Counted from the first letter of the stretch, positions 37,915-47,713 are shown. The stretch is DNA of 64,000 nucleotides from Mycolicibacter arupensis (GCF_002086515.1 NZ_MVHH01000010.1:48006-112005); one strand, 5' to 3'. Numbers and translations: made by a program. The notes: a model not told the origin generated them from the sequence alone.

Positions 37915-39348
37915 TCAGGGCGCCAGGCTAGGCAGCCGGTCGAATCCGAACTCCCGCCGCAACAGTGTGCGGGCGGCGTAGTACCCCGCCATGCCATGGA
38001 CGCCGGCGCCGGGCGGTGTTGCTGCCGAACAGAGGTAGACCCCGGGAAGTGGTGTGGCCCAAGGGTTCAGCCGAGGCGTCGGTCCGGCGAGAGCCCGCCA
38101 GGCGTTGTTGCCTCCGGCGGCGATGTCTCCGCCCACGTAGTTGGCGTTGTGGTGGGGCAACTGCGCGGCCGGGACGGACCGGACCGCCACCACGATGTCC
38201 CGGAATCCCGGAGCGAACCTCTCGATACCGGCGATGACGGATTCGGCCTGGTCGATGGGTGACCCGGCCGGAACGTGCGCATACGCCCACATCGGGCGGC
38301 GCCCCGCGGTGTCGATGCGGGACGCGTCGACCAGATGCGGCAGCGCGGCCAGGATCATCGGCTGCTGTGCATGCCGCCCGGCGGCGATCGCGGCTTCGGC
38401 CCGGGCCATCTGCGTGCGATCACCCCCGAGGTGCAGCGTGGGCGCCAGTGCCAGGCGGGGATCGCGCCACGGCACTTCGTCGCTGAGCACGAAATCGACT
38501 TTGGCCGCCGCAGCACCGAACCGGTACCGGCGCAGTGCCCGTGCATACCGCCCTGGGAGGGCATCCCCATAGATCGACAGCAGCTCGGTCGGGGCGGTGT
38601 CATACAGCACCACGCCGCCGGGCGGGGTGCGTACCGGCGATTCCGCTGCCAGCTGGCCGCCATGCGCGGTCAGGTCCGCGATAAGGGCATCGGTGATCGC
38701 CTGACTGCCCCCGACGGGTATCGGCCAGCCGACGGTGTGGCCCAGGGTCGCCAGCATCATGCCGGCACCGGCCGAGGTCACCGATGGCAGTCGAGAGATC
38801 GTGTGGGCGGCGACCCCGGTGTAGAGCGCACGGGCGTCGTCGCCGGCCAGCGTCGCATTCCAGGCCGGGCCGGCCTGTTCGGCCATCCGCACGCCCAACC
38901 GAGCCACGGTTGCGATCCCCGACGGCACGGAACGTTTGTCGCCCAGGAGAAACTCCACCACGGCTTGGCTGTGCGAGACCAACGGTCCCAGCAGGCGTCG
39001 CCAGGACGAACCATGCTCCAACTCCGAGCAGGTGCGGTCCAGGTCGTGGTAGGCGATCGCGGCGGGCCGGCCGTCCAGTGGATTGCCGTAAGAGATCGCC
39101 GGTGCCGTCAGTTGCACGCCACGGGCGGCAAGATCGAACTCGGTGAAGAACGGCGACGCCAGGCCCAGCGGATGTACAGCCGAGCAGATGTCGTGGCTGA
39201 CGTCGGGGAACTCCGGATCCGAGGCGGTGCGTGCACCGCCGCCGAAAGTGGGCTGAGCTTCCAGAACCTGAACCGACAGGCCGGCACGGGCACAGATGAC
39301 GGCGGCTGCAAGGCCGTTGGGTCCACTACCTACGACGGTGACGTCCAT
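37915..39348 (-). CDS. FAD-dependent oxidoreductase of the phytoene-desaturase family (Rv2997-like)
   Basis: A 477-residue flavoprotein. It starts with the FAD-binding motif VTVVGSGPNGLAAAVICARA (GxGxxG) and the amine-oxidase/phytoene-dehydrogenase continuation EAQPTFGGGARTA. The C-terminal FAD motif is TPLPGVYLCSAATPPGAGVH followed by GMAGYYAARTLL. These enzymes desaturate or isomerise isoprenoid or other lipid chains. No carotenoid genes are near, so the substrate is unknown. Synteny with Rv2997 supports orthology. Confidence 0.88.
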   Translation of the reverse strand: MDVTVVGSGPNGLAAAVICARAGLSVQVLEAQPTFGGGARTASDPEFPDVSHDICSAVHPLGLASPFFTEFDLAARGVQLTAPAISYGNPLDGRPAAIAYHDLDRTCSELEHGSSWRRLLGPLVSHSQAVVEFLLGDKRSVPSGIATVARLGVRMAEQAGPAWNATLAGDDARALYTGVAAHTISRLPSVTSAGAGMMLATLGHTVGWPIPVGGSQAITDALIADLTAHGGQLAAESPVRTPPGGVVLYDTAPTELLSIYGDALPGRYARALRRYRFGAAAAKVDFVLSDEVPWRDPRLALAPTLHLGGDRTQMARAEAAIAAGRHAQQPMILAALPHLVDASRIDTAGRRPMWAYAHVPAGSPIDQAESVIAGIERFAPGFRDIVVAVRSVPAAQLPHHNANYVGGDIAAGGNNAWRALAGPTPRLNPWATPLPGVYLCSAATPPGAGVHGMAGYYAARTLLRREFGFDRLPSLAP

Positions 39349-39374
39349 CCGTCGATACTAGGGAGCGCCCTGCG

Positions 39375-39845
39375 CTATGCGGCCAGATCCGGGTGCACCC
39401 CCAGTACCGGCTGTCGGACGCCACCGTTGTCGAACTCGGGGCACCACGGCCGGTGGCCGCGCTCATCTGGCCACACCAGCTGCAGCGCCCGCACACTGCG
39501 GCCATAGAAGGCGATTGCCACGTTCATGTGTGCATCTGGATGCTCCACCGCGACCACAGCGATCAGCTGGCCGTCAGGTGCCTCGATCCATTCGCCGGGC
39601 AGCGGCCGGCCGCCGCGCATCAAATAGCCGGCCACACTATTGAGTAACCGGGCCGTCCGCTCCGGCGGCAGGCCCGTCACCAGCAGCTCGGGCAGCCCGT
39701 GTTCGTGCAGGCCGACCGTGTACGCGTAGGGCGCACGGTCACTCTCCACGTACTGCACCGCCCAACCGTGTTTGTCCACCGTGGCACGAATGGCGTCCAG
39801 CCACTGCTCGACGGTGCTGTCCGGGTGATCGCATTTCCAGCACAT
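39375..39845 (-). CDS. DUF4262 protein
   Basis: A 156-residue protein matching DUF4262: HGWAVQYVESDRAPYAYTVG, LHEHGLPELLVTGLPPERTA and WPDERGHRPWCPEF. The N-terminal CWKC pair may bind metal. ATG 39845 follows the strong ribosome-binding site GGAAGGGG. The frame is open further upstream but through repeat DNA and the antisense of serA, so the shorter form is real. Function unknown. Confidence 0.82.
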   Translation of the reverse strand: MCWKCDHPDSTVEQWLDAIRATVDKHGWAVQYVESDRAPYAYTVGLHEHGLPELLVTGLPPERTARLLNSVAGYLMRGGRPLPGEWIEAPDGQLIAVVAVEHPDAHMNVAIAFYGRSVRALQLVWPDERGHRPWCPEFDNGGVRQPVLGVHPDLAA

Positions 39846-39920
39846 AGGTGCGCCCCTTCCTCGGGTCCAATTGACCTCAGGGTGCGCCGGGGGTCTGACA
39901 GGAAGTGGCTCCCTAGTCGC

Positions 39921-39975
39921 GAGATTGCACTCAGGCAGGAGAAACCGGCGTAGCGTCGGCCCGCCGCGCAATCTC
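39921..39975. repeat. Second GAGATTGC inverted repeat, between DUF4262 and serA genes
   Basis: GAGATTGC at 39921-39928 and GCAATCTC at 39968-39975 are perfect 8-base inverted arms around 39 bases. The left arm is followed by ACTCAGG, resembling the ATTCAGG next to the core of the long repeat at 7762-7824, so the two look like members of one family. Confidence 0.55.
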
Positions 39976-39985
39976 ACCGCCTGGC

Positions 39986-40085
39986 TGGCCGGCCCGCTGC
40001 GCCCGGCTCCGCCGGGCTTGCGACCGGCGCTGTGTTGATGGGTGGCCGGCCCGCTGCGCCCGGCTCCGCCGGGCTTGCGACCGGC
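39986..40085. repeat. Two 43-bp direct repeats just before serA
   Basis: Copies at 39986-40028 and 40043-40085 are identical over 43 bases and separated by 14 bases. Each contains the hairpin GCCCGGCTCCGCCGGGC and begins TGGCCGGCCCGCTGCG. The second copy ends four bases before the serA -10 box. A related pair lies at 57114-57217. Confidence 0.85.
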
Positions 40086-40088
40086 CAC

Positions 40089-40094
40089 TAGGCT
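40089..40094 (+). promoter_or_regulatory. -10 box of serA, leaderless-type
   Basis: TAGGCT followed by six bases (GTCCGG) and the GTG start of serA. No ribosome-binding site is visible, consistent with a leaderless mRNA starting at 40101. Confidence 0.5.
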
Positions 40095-40100
40095 GTCCGG

Positions 40101-41687
40101 GTGACTCTGCCCGTGGTGTTGATCGCTGACAAACTTGCCCAATCCACCGTCGCCGCCCTCGGTGACCAGGTTGAGGTTCGCTGGGTGGACGGCCCGGACC
40201 GGGAGAAGCTGCTGGCCGCCGTGCCCGAAGCCGATGCGCTGCTGGTGCGCTCGGCCACCACCGTCGACGCGGAGGTCCTCGCGGCCGGCACCAAGCTCAA
40301 GATCGTGGCCCGCGCCGGTGTCGGCCTCGACAACGTCGACGTTGAGGCAGCAACCGCCCGCGGCGTGCTGGTGGTCAACGCCCCGACCTCGAACATTCAC
40401 AGCGCCGCCGAGCACGCGATCGCGCTCATGCTCGCCGCGGCCCGCGAGATCCCGGCAGCCGACGCCTCGCTGCACGGCAAGCAGTGGAAGCGGTCGTCGT
40501 TCTCCGGCACCGAGATCTACGACCACACCGTCGGGGTGGTCGGACTGGGCCGCATCGGGCAGCTGGTCGCCCAGCGGCTCGCTGCGTTCGGTGCGCACAT
40601 CGTGGCCTACGACCCCTATGTGTCGGCCGCCCGCGCCGCCCAGCTCGGCATTGAGCTGCTGCCCCTCGACGAGCTGCTCGGCCGCGCTGACTTCATCTCG
40701 GTGCACTTGCCGAAGACCCCGGAAACCGCGGGTCTGATCGGCAAGGAGAACCTGGCCAAGACCAAGCCCGGGGTGATCATCGTCAACGCCGCCCGCGGTG
40801 GACTGATCGACGAGGCGGCGCTGGCCGAGGCGATCACCAGCGGCCACGTCCGGGCCGCCGGACTGGACGTGTTCGCCACCGAGCCGTGCACCGACTCGCC
40901 CCTGTTCGACCTGCCGCAGGTGGTGGTGACCCCGCACCTGGGCGCCTCGACCGCGGAAGCTCAGGACCGGGCCGGAACCGATGTGGCCAAGAGCGTGAAA
41001 CTGGCGCTGGCGGGCGAATTCGTACCCGACGCCGTCAACGTCGGCGGTGGCGCGGTCAGTGAGGAAGTTGCGCTCTGGCTGGACCTGGTACGCAAACTCG
41101 GGCTGCTGGCGGGGGCGCTTTCCGACGGGCTGCCGGTGTCACTGTCGGTGCAGGTACGCGGCGAATTGGCTGCCGAAGATGTCGGGGTGCTGCGCTTGTC
41201 GGCGTTGCGCGGACTGTTCTCGGCCGTCATCGAAGACCCGGTGACGTTCGTCAACGCACCGGCCCTGGCCGCCGAGCGTGGCGTGGACGCCGAGATCGGC
41301 ACCTCCACCGAAAGCCCCAACTACCGCAGCGTCGTTGAGCTCCGGGCGGTCACCGCAGAGGGCTCGGCGGTCACCGTGGCCGGCACACTGTCGGGCACCC
41401 AGCAGGTGGAGAAGATCGTCGAGATCAATGGTCGGCACTTCGACCTGCGGGCTCAGGGTGTCAACCTGATCATCAACTACTCCGACCAGCCCGGTGCGCT
41501 GGGCAAGATCGGCACTCTGCTGGGCGCAGCCGGTATCAACATCCACGCCGCGCAGCTGTCCGAGGACGCCGAAGGCCCCGCCGCGACGGTGCTGCTGCGG
41601 GTCGACCGTCAGGTGCCCGCCGACGTGCAGTCGGCGATCACCGCAGCGGTCGGCGCCAACAAGATTGAAGAGGTAGACCTGTCATGA
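40101..41687 (+). CDS. serA: D-3-phosphoglycerate dehydrogenase
   Basis: A 528-residue type I enzyme for the first step of serine synthesis. Substrate domain: [23 protein letters not shown]-binding motif: [20 protein letters not shown] (GxGxxG). Catalytic Arg/Glu/His are in ATTVDAEVL...[17 protein letters not shown]...VTPHLGAST. The C-terminal intervening domain and ACT domain ([20 protein letters not shown]) make this the long mycobacterial type with serine feedback. GTG 40101 follows a leaderless -10 box. It overlaps leuB by ATGA. Equivalent to serA1 (Rv2996c). Confidence 0.97.
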   Translation: MTLPVVLIADKLAQSTVAALGDQVEVRWVDGPDREKLLAAVPEADALLVRSATTVDAEVLAAGTKLKIVARAGVGLDNVDVEAATARGVLVVNAPTSNIHSAAEHAIALMLAAAREIPAADASLHGKQWKRSSFSGTEIYDHTVGVVGLGRIGQLVAQRLAAFGAHIVAYDPYVSAARAAQLGIELLPLDELLGRADFISVHLPKTPETAGLIGKENLAKTKPGVIIVNAARGGLIDEAALAEAITSGHVRAAGLDVFATEPCTDSPLFDLPQVVVTPHLGASTAEAQDRAGTDVAKSVKLALAGEFVPDAVNVGGGAVSEEVALWLDLVRKLGLLAGALSDGLPVSLSVQVRGELAAEDVGVLRLSALRGLFSAVIEDPVTFVNAPALAAERGVDAEIGTSTESPNYRSVVELRAVTAEGSAVTVAGTLSGTQQVEKIVEINGRHFDLRAQGVNLIINYSDQPGALGKIGTLLGAAGINIHAAQLSEDAEGPAATVLLRVDRQVPADVQSAITAAVGANKIEEVDLS

Positions 41688-42700
41688 GCCTCAAGCTTGC
41701 CGTGATCCCCGGCGACGGGATCGGTCCGGAAGTCATCGCCGAAGCAGTCAAGGTGCTCGACGCGGTGCTGCCGGGCACCGAGAAGACCGAATATGACTTG
41801 GGCGCCAGGCGGTATCACGCCACCGGTGAGATTCTCCCGGGTTCGGTGCTTGAAGAGATCCGGGGTCACGATGTGATCCTGCTCGGGGCCATCGGCGACC
41901 CGTCAGTGCCCTCGGGCGTGCTCGAGCGTGGGCTACTGCTGAGCGCGCGTTTCGCGCTGGACCACCACGTCAACCTGCGTCCCAGCCGGTTGTACCCGGG
42001 GGTGGCCAGCCCGCTGGCCGACCCGCCCGAGATCGACTTCCTGGTGGTGCGCGAAGGCACCGAGGGGCCCTACACCGGCAACGGGGGAGCGCTCCGGGTC
42101 GGCACGCCGCACGAAGTCGCCACCGAAGTCAGCGTCAACACCGCATTCGGCGTGGCCCGGGTGGTGCGCTTCGCCTTCGAGAAGGCGCGCGCCCGGCGCA
42201 AGCACCTCACCCTGGTGCATAAGAACAACGTGCTGGCCTACGCCGGCTCGCTGTGGACCCGCACGGTGGCCGAGATCGGTAAGGAATACCCGGACGTCGA
42301 GACCGCCTACACCCACGTCGATGCCGCCACCATCTACATGGTCACCGATCCGGGCCGCTTCGACGTGATTGTCAGCGACAATCTGTTCGGCGACATCATC
42401 ACCGACCTCGCGGGTGCAGTCTGCGGTGGTATCGGCCTGGCGGCCAGCGGCAACATCGACGCCACCGGAGTCAACCCTTCGATGTTCGAGCCGGTGCACG
42501 GCAGTGCCCCCGACATCGCCGGGCAGGGCATCGCCGACCCGACCGCCGCGGTGACATCGGTGGCCATGCTGCTCGACCACATCGGCGAGCAGGAGGCCGC
42601 CGCGCGGGTCGATGCCGCGGTCGAGAAGCACCTGGCGACGCGGGGAGACCAGAAGTTGTCGACCAGCGCTGCCGGCGATCGGATCCTGAGCCTGCTCTGA
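41684..42700 (+). CDS. leuB: 3-isopropylmalate dehydrogenase
   Basis: A 338-residue enzyme of leucine synthesis that oxidises and decarboxylates 3-isopropylmalate. Motifs are [20 protein letters not shown], substrate arginines in [20 protein letters not shown], the NAD/metal loop [20 protein letters not shown] and [20 protein letters not shown]. The ATG overlaps the serA stop. It is the last backbone gene before the aromatic/ectoine island and is convergent with pcaJ (36 bases between stop codons). Confidence 0.97.
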   Translation: MSLKLAVIPGDGIGPEVIAEAVKVLDAVLPGTEKTEYDLGARRYHATGEILPGSVLEEIRGHDVILLGAIGDPSVPSGVLERGLLLSARFALDHHVNLRPSRLYPGVASPLADPPEIDFLVVREGTEGPYTGNGGALRVGTPHEVATEVSVNTAFGVARVVRFAFEKARARRKHLTLVHKNNVLAYAGSLWTRTVAEIGKEYPDVETAYTHVDAATIYMVTDPGRFDVIVSDNLFGDIITDLAGAVCGGIGLAASGNIDATGVNPSMFEPVHGSAPDIAGQGIADPTAAVTSVAMLLDHIGEQEAAARVDAAVEKHLATRGDQKLSTSAAGDRILSLL

Positions 42701-42736
42701 TGCGGTAGTGGCGCCCGCAATCGGTGCTCCGCCGCG

Positions 42737-43411
42737 TCAGCTGAAACGGACCGGCAGTCTTGCCGCGAGGTCTGCCGCGGTGGTGCCGAAGGTTTCTCGT
42801 ACGCGCGCCGTTCCCGACGCCGTGTCGATGTCGATCACTGCGTACTCGGTATAGACCCTGCTGACACAGCGCAGGCCGGTCAGCGGGTAGGTGCACGACG
42901 GAACCAGTTTCGCGGCACCGTCCTTGGTGAACAGGTCCATCATCACGAAGACGTCCTTGGCGCCGATGGCCAGATCCATCGCACCCCCTACCGCCGGAAT
43001 CGCCCCAGGCTCGCCGGTGTGCCAGTTGGCCAGATCGCCGTGCTGGCTGACCTGCAGCGCACCGAGCACACACACGTCCAGGTGCCCTCCGCGCATCATC
43101 GCGAAGGAGTCGGCGTGATGGAAATACGAGGCCCCGGGCAGCTCGGTGACCGGAATCTTGCCGGCGTTGGTGAGGTCGGGATCGATGTCCTCACCCCGTG
43201 CCGCGGGCCCCATACCGAGCATGCCGTTCTCGGTGTGCAGGATCACGGCGTCCGCCGGCGAGAGGTGATCAGCCACCAGGGTCGGCTGACCGATCCCGAG
43301 ATTGACGTATGAGCCCGCCGGGATGTCACGGGCGATGACGGCGGCGAGCTCGTCGCGGTTCAGCGGGCCGCGGTCCAGGTACTCGATGGCTGTCGCTGGG
43401 ACCTGCGTCAC
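42737..43411 (-). CDS. pcaJ: 3-oxoadipate CoA-transferase subunit B
   Basis: A 224-residue beta subunit of a family I CoA-transferase. It has NLGIGQPTLVADHL and the catalytic Glu in ILHTENGMLGMGP. It activates 3-oxoadipate to 3-oxoadipyl-CoA with PcaI. It is the last gene of the 11-gene operon and overlaps pcaI by four bases. Context rather than sequence distinguishes it from acetoacetate CoA-transferases. No thiolase (PcaF) gene follows, so the final cleavage must be encoded elsewhere. Confidence 0.9.
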   Translation of the reverse strand: MTQVPATAIEYLDRGPLNRDELAAVIARDIPAGSYVNLGIGQPTLVADHLSPADAVILHTENGMLGMGPAARGEDIDPDLTNAGKIPVTELPGASYFHHADSFAMMRGGHLDVCVLGALQVSQHGDLANWHTGEPGAIPAVGGAMDLAIGAKDVFVMMDLFTKDGAAKLVPSCTYPLTGLRCVSRVYTEYAVIDIDTASGTARVRETFGTTAADLAARLPVRFS

Positions 43412-44076
43412 GAGTCGGTCTCCAGGACCCGGTCGACATAGATTCCGGGCGTGACAATCGCCTCGGGGTCCAACTGTCCGGTGTCGACGACCCGTGACAC
43501 CTCGGCGATCGTCAGCGTGGCAGCACTGGCCATCACCGGACCGAAGTTCCGTGCGGTCTTGCGGTAGACCAGGTTTCCCGCGCGATCCCCAGTGTGGGCA
43601 CGGATCAGGGCGACATCTCCGTGAATGGGGTACTCCAGGGCGTAATCCCTACCGTTGATGGTCCGAATCTCCTTGCCCTCGGTGAGCAGAGTGCCCACGC
43701 CGGTCGGGCAGTAGAACGCCCCAATGCCGGCGCCGGCAGCGCGGATGCGTTCAGCCAGGTTGCCCTGCGGCACCAGTTCCAGAGCGATCTTGCCGGCCCG
43801 ATAGAGGCCGTCGAAGACGTAGGAATCCGCTTGGCGCGGAAACGAACAGATCACCTTACGAACTCGGCCGGTGGCCAACAACGCCGCCAGGCCGGTATCG
43901 GCATTGCCCGCATTGTTGCTGACGACGGTGAGATCACCGGCGCCCTGAGCGATCAACGCATTGATGAGCGTGGTGGGCATTCCGGCCATGCCGAATCCGC
44001 CCACCAGAATCGTTGCGCCGTCGGCGACGCCCGACACCGCCTCGGCTGCAGAATCGCAGATCACGGTGCTACTCAC
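43408..44076 (-). CDS. pcaI: 3-oxoadipate CoA-transferase subunit A
   Basis: A 222-residue alpha subunit of the CoA-transferase, with the CoA-binding pattern VGGFGMAGMPTTLINALIAQ and VSNNAGNADTGLAALL, then FYCPTGVGTLLTEGKEIRTI. GTG 44076 overlaps the pcaL stop codon (GTGTGA), so coupled translation is likely. A longer open frame upstream lies in the pcaL gene in another frame and is not used. Confidence 0.9.
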   Translation of the reverse strand: MSSTVICDSAAEAVSGVADGATILVGGFGMAGMPTTLINALIAQGAGDLTVVSNNAGNADTGLAALLATGRVRKVICSFPRQADSYVFDGLYRAGKIALELVPQGNLAERIRAAGAGIGAFYCPTGVGTLLTEGKEIRTINGRDYALEYPIHGDVALIRAHTGDRAGNLVYRKTARNFGPVMASAATLTIAEVSRVVDTGQLDPEAIVTPGIYVDRVLETDS

Positions 44077-45230
44077 ACAGAACCGCCCGCGCCGTCGTAG
44101 TCGGCGAGAACCTGCGTGGCGATCCGGAAGGCGGTATTGGCCTCGGGGACACCGCAATAGACGGCCGTCTGCAACAACACCTCTTTGATCTCGTCGTTGC
44201 TCAAGCCGTTACGGCGTGCCGCGCGCAGATGCATCGCCAGCTCTTCGTGGTGGCCGCGGGCCACCAGCGCCGTCAAAGTCACGATCGATCGGCTGCGCCG
44301 GTCCAAGCCATCGCGGGTCCAGATGCTGCCCCACGCATACCGTGTGATCAGCTCCTGAAAGTCCGCGGTGAACTCGGTGGTTCGGGCGATCGCGCCGTCG
44401 ACGTGCGTGTCACCGAGGACCTCACGGCGCACCGACATGCCCGCGGTGTGAACCGGGTCGCGCACCACCACGTGGTCGGCAATGAGGTTGGCGGTCGCAG
44501 TGGGCGCCTCGACGGGTGCTAGGTGGGCAACGCCGTCAAGGACCACGACGCGACCGTTGCGCACACCGGAGGCAATGCGCCGCAACGAATCTGCGGGAGT
44601 GGCGACGTCGTGCGACCCGGCAACGGCCAGCACCGGGGCAGCGATCTCCGCCAATGATGCGGTGACATCGAAGGCGGCTAGCGCCTCGCAGGCCTGGGCA
44701 TAGGATTCGTCGTCGGTGGACCGCAATGCATCTGCCAGCGCGGCGGCACGCTGCGGTTCTCGGTCAATGAAGCCGGGAGCGAGCCACCGCTGTAGAGAGG
44801 CCTCGACGAGCGCGCCGGTTCCCGAAGCGCGAACCGAGGCAGCTCGAGCAGCCCAATCCTCGGCGCGGCCGATAGCGGCGCCGGTGCACAGCAGCGTGGC
44901 ACTCAACAGCCGTGCCGGGGCATCGATCAGCAGCTGCAGGCCCACCGCGCCACCGACGGAATTTCCGGCGTAGTGAAATGACCTGCCGGGTAAGACCTCA
45001 TCGGCCAGTGACAGCACTCCGGCGGCCAGATCCGGTATGCGAAAGGTGTCCGCCGGACTCTGGCCGTGGCCAGGAAGGTCCCATGCGATCACACGAAGAT
45101 GCTCGGAGAGCCGCTCGGCTGCCGGGCCCCACAGCGCGCTGGCCGACGTACCCAGGGACGGCCCGAGCAGCAGGAGGTCGGCGTCCGGTGGGCCGCCGAA
45201 GTCGGTGCCGACAAGCTGCGGCACGCTCAT
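44073..45230 (-). CDS. pcaL: PcaL: 3-oxoadipate enol-lactonase fused to 4-carboxymuconolactone decarboxylase
   Basis: A 385-residue bifunctional protein. Residues 1-~255 are an alpha/beta hydrolase, with nucleophile Ser in YAGNSVGGAVG, a DLPGHGQS loop, LAVAGSHDVATP with the catalytic Asp and GVAHLAP with His. The C-terminal ~125 residues are carboxymuconolactone decarboxylase (RTTEFTADFQELITRYAWGS; TALVARGHHEELAMHLRAAR). The fusion is the normal arrangement in actinobacteria. It performs two consecutive steps of the protocatechuate branch and overlaps both neighbours by four bases. Confidence 0.94.
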   Translation of the reverse strand: MSVPQLVGTDFGGPPDADLLLLGPSLGTSASALWGPAAERLSEHLRVIAWDLPGHGQSPADTFRIPDLAAGVLSLADEVLPGRSFHYAGNSVGGAVGLQLLIDAPARLLSATLLCTGAAIGRAEDWAARAASVRASGTGALVEASLQRWLAPGFIDREPQRAAALADALRSTDDESYAQACEALAAFDVTASLAEIAAPVLAVAGSHDVATPADSLRRIASGVRNGRVVVLDGVAHLAPVEAPTATANLIADHVVVRDPVHTAGMSVRREVLGDTHVDGAIARTTEFTADFQELITRYAWGSIWTRDGLDRRSRSIVTLTALVARGHHEELAMHLRAARRNGLSNDEIKEVLLQTAVYCGVPEANTAFRIATQVLADYDGAGGSV

Positions 45231-46426
45231 GTCTCCTCCAACAGGTGGTGCGCGCGTCGCAGCGCGGCGTCGATAAGGTGTCCTGCCGCCCCCGAGTAGT
45301 CGGGACGGGCTGTGCTTCCGGTCAACTCAGCCATGGCGCGCTGTTCCCCCAGCAGGTCGCCGGCATCGGCGAGATTCGCTGCGGCACGATCGGTGTCGAC
45401 GGTCAGCCCGCTCAGCAAGGCGGTTGTCTGCGCCGCGGCCACCACGGCATGGCGGCCCAGGGTCCGCAGCGTTGCCCACTCGGCGTGCCAGCCACCATCG
45501 GCGCGCTCGTCGACGCTCGCCGCCGATGCGGTGTGCAGCGCGGCGGCTTGTGCGGGGGCTACCAGCGCGGCGCGTCGAATCAAGACTGATAGCACCGGAT
45601 TGCTCTTGTGTGGCATCGTCGATGACCCGCCGCCGCGCCCCTCGGCCAGCTCACCGATCTCGGGTCGGCTGCCGGCTGAGACATCGTTGGCGATATGGCC
45701 CCAGGCGTCGCAGCACGTCACCAAGGCGTCGCCCGCACGGCTGATGATCGACCTGGTGGTGTGCCACGGTCGGCTATTGGCGAGACCGAGTGTGTCGGCC
45801 AGTTGCCGAGACAGATCGCCTGCGGCGACGGGTGAACCGCTCAGTTCGGTGGCGGCCGCCATGGTGCCTGTGGCACCGCCGGCCTGCACGGGCAGTTCCG
45901 GTAGGGCTCGGACGCAGTCGGCGGCGTCCAGTAGTCCGTTGAGCCACTGGCCGAACTTCATGCCTACGGTGGTCGGTAGCGCGGGTTGGGCCAGGGTGCG
46001 GGCAAGCATGGGGCTGTCACGGTAGGTATCGGCCAGCAGTGCTAATCGCTTTATCTGGGAGCGCATTTCGCTGTCTATGCGGTCCAGGGCGTCGCGCAGG
46101 CAGAGCATGAGGGCGGTGTCGATGACGTCCTGACTGGTCAGGCCGCGGTGCAGCCAGCGCGCCGGTTCGCCGCCGGTGCGTTCGCGGAGTAGGTCGAGCA
46201 GGCCAGGAACCGGGTTGCCGGCTGCCTCGGCCGCCACGGCCACCGCTTCCACGTCAGTTGCCGAGACTGCTGCGCTCAGGTCTGCCCGCGCCGCCGCCGG
46301 TGCGATACCGGATTCGACAAGTGCGCCGAGCCAGGCGCTTTCGACCCGCAGCATCGCAGCCAGGTATGCGTCGTCGCTGAAGATCAGCCCGGCCCGGTGG
46401 TCGCCGGGCCACAGCAGGTCGGTCAT
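45227..46426 (-). CDS. pcaB: 3-carboxy-cis,cis-muconate cycloisomerase
   Basis: A 399-residue member of the fumarase/aspartase superfamily. The signature is GGGSSTMPHKSNPVLSVLIR (GSSxMPxKxNP), with helical regions such as WLHRGLTSQDVIDTALMLCL. It closes 3-carboxymuconate to 4-carboxymuconolactone, the substrate of the PcaL decarboxylase half. It is shorter than the ~450-residue proteobacterial enzyme. It overlaps pcaG and pcaL by four bases each. Confidence 0.93.
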   Translation of the reverse strand: MTDLLWPGDHRAGLIFSDDAYLAAMLRVESAWLGALVESGIAPAAARADLSAAVSATDVEAVAVAAEAAGNPVPGLLDLLRERTGGEPARWLHRGLTSQDVIDTALMLCLRDALDRIDSEMRSQIKRLALLADTYRDSPMLARTLAQPALPTTVGMKFGQWLNGLLDAADCVRALPELPVQAGGATGTMAAATELSGSPVAAGDLSRQLADTLGLANSRPWHTTRSIISRAGDALVTCCDAWGHIANDVSAGSRPEIGELAEGRGGGSSTMPHKSNPVLSVLIRRAALVAPAQAAALHTASAASVDERADGGWHAEWATLRTLGRHAVVAAAQTTALLSGLTVDTDRAAANLADAGDLLGEQRAMAELTGSTARPDYSGAAGHLIDAALRRAHHLLEET

Positions 46427-46971
46427 GGCTGCCCCCGATAGCGCAGGAACACCGTCTCGTCAGCGCCCTGCAGTCTGATGTCGAACCGAAATCCATGCTC
46501 ATCAGGCACCGTGATGAGGGTATGACGACGGTCAGCCGCCACGGAGTTCAACAATGGGTCTGTCTCGAGTTGATCGCCCGGAAAATAGGCACGGGTGAAC
46601 AACCGGTTCAGCAGGCCCCGCGCAAAGATGGCGACGGCAATGAACGGTGTCGACCGTTGCAGAGCACCAGGTTTCACCGTCGTGAAGCTGTAGTGGCCGT
46701 CGGCATCGGTAGCCGCGCGTCCCCACCCGGTGAAGATGTCGCTGTCGCGCCGAAGCGAACTGGAGGTGGGCACGGAGCCGCTGGAGTCTGCCTGCCAGAT
46801 CTCCACCAGCGCGTCGGGAACGGGCGCCCCCGCGCCGTCGGTGACGATGCCGTGTAGCGCGATGGCGCCGGCTGAGCCGGGAGGCACCAGTTCGTTGCCC
46901 CGATCGAATGGCAAGGCGTAGCCGAAGAACGGGCCGATGGTCTGCCCGGGGGTGGCCGTCAGCTCAGTCAT
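46423..46971 (-). CDS. pcaG: Protocatechuate 3,4-dioxygenase alpha subunit
   Basis: A 182-residue alpha subunit with the intradiol dioxygenase fold: ATPGQTIGPFFGYALPF, DALVEIWQADSSGSVPTSSS and FTRAYFPGDQLETDPLLNSV. The alpha chain lacks the iron ligands, as expected. ATG 46971 overlaps the end of pcaH by eight bases (ATGACTGA), the largest overlap in this operon. Together with PcaH it cleaves protocatechuate to 3-carboxymuconate. Confidence 0.94.
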   Translation of the reverse strand: MTELTATPGQTIGPFFGYALPFDRGNELVPPGSAGAIALHGIVTDGAGAPVPDALVEIWQADSSGSVPTSSSLRRDSDIFTGWGRAATDADGHYSFTTVKPGALQRSTPFIAVAIFARGLLNRLFTRAYFPGDQLETDPLLNSVAADRRHTLITVPDEHGFRFDIRLQGADETVFLRYRGQP

Positions 46972-47713
46972 GGTTGTCCTCGAAAGGCGTTGCTGATGAG
47001 CCGGTGAGCACGATGTCCCACCGGTAGCCGGTGGCCCACTCGTGGCTGGTGAGGTCGTGGTCGTAGACCGCGACGAGCCGATCACGAGCCCTCTGGTCGG
47101 TGATCGACTGATAGATCGGATCCAACGCGAACAGTGGATCGCCCGGAAAATACATCTGGGTGATCATCCGCTGCGTGAAAGCGGTACCGAACACGGAGAA
47201 GTGGATATGCGCTGGCCGCCAGGCGTTGTGGTGATTGCGCCAGGGGTACGGGCCGGGCTTGATCGTGGTGAACCGGTAGATGCCGTCGTCGTCGGTAAGG
47301 CAACGCCCGGCTCCGGTGAAGTTGGGGTCCAGCGGCGCGGGGTGCTGATCGCCCTGGTGGATGTAGCGGCCGCTGGCGTTGGCCTGCCAGATCTCGACGA
47401 GTTGACGGCGCACGGGCCTGCCGTTGCCGTCGACGATCCGTCCGGTCACCACCGTGCGCTCACCGATCGGTACGCCGGCGTGCTGGGTCGTCAGATCTGC
47501 GTCGAGGTGGGTGATGTCGCACTCGCCGAAGCAGGGCGCCTGGAGCTCGGCGGCCTCTGGATCGGCGAGGTGTAGCGCCCTTCTGGGATGCCGTAGCGTG
47601 CTGCTGCGGTAGGGCGGATAGTCCAGTCGGGGTTGGCATTCTTCGACGCCCGCGCGCTCGTAATCGGCGTGGATCGCCGCGATCTCTGCACTGATCTCCG
47701 CCTGACCGGTCAT
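46964..47713 (-). CDS. pcaH: Protocatechuate 3,4-dioxygenase beta subunit
   Basis: The 249-residue iron-bearing subunit. The ligands are visible: Tyr in GPYPWRNHHNAWRPAHIH and the two His of AHIHFSVFG, with the other Tyr in the GRYIHQGDQ region or nearby. The family strand RQLVEIWQANASGRY is intact. ATG 47713 overlaps the stop codon of the decarboxylase-like gene by four bases, which ties the ring-hydroxylating upper pathway directly to protocatechuate ring cleavage. Confidence 0.95.
   Translation of the reverse strand: MTGQAEISAEIAAIHADYERAGVEECQPRLDYPPYRSSTLRHPRRALHLADPEAAELQAPCFGECDITHLDADLTTQHAGVPIGERTVVTGRIVDGNGRPVRRQLVEIWQANASGRYIHQGDQHPAPLDPNFTGAGRCLTDDDGIYRFTTIKPGPYPWRNHHNAWRPAHIHFSVFGTAFTQRMITQMYFPGDPLFALDPIYQSITDQRARDRLVAVYDHDLTSHEWATGYRWDIVLTGSSATPFEDNHD

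Noticed and set aside
39846..40937. N-terminal extension of the DUF4262 gene up to 40937
   Set aside because: The extension lies in the 43-bp repeats and antisense of serA, has no similarity to the family, and a strong ribosome-binding site precedes the ATG at 39845.
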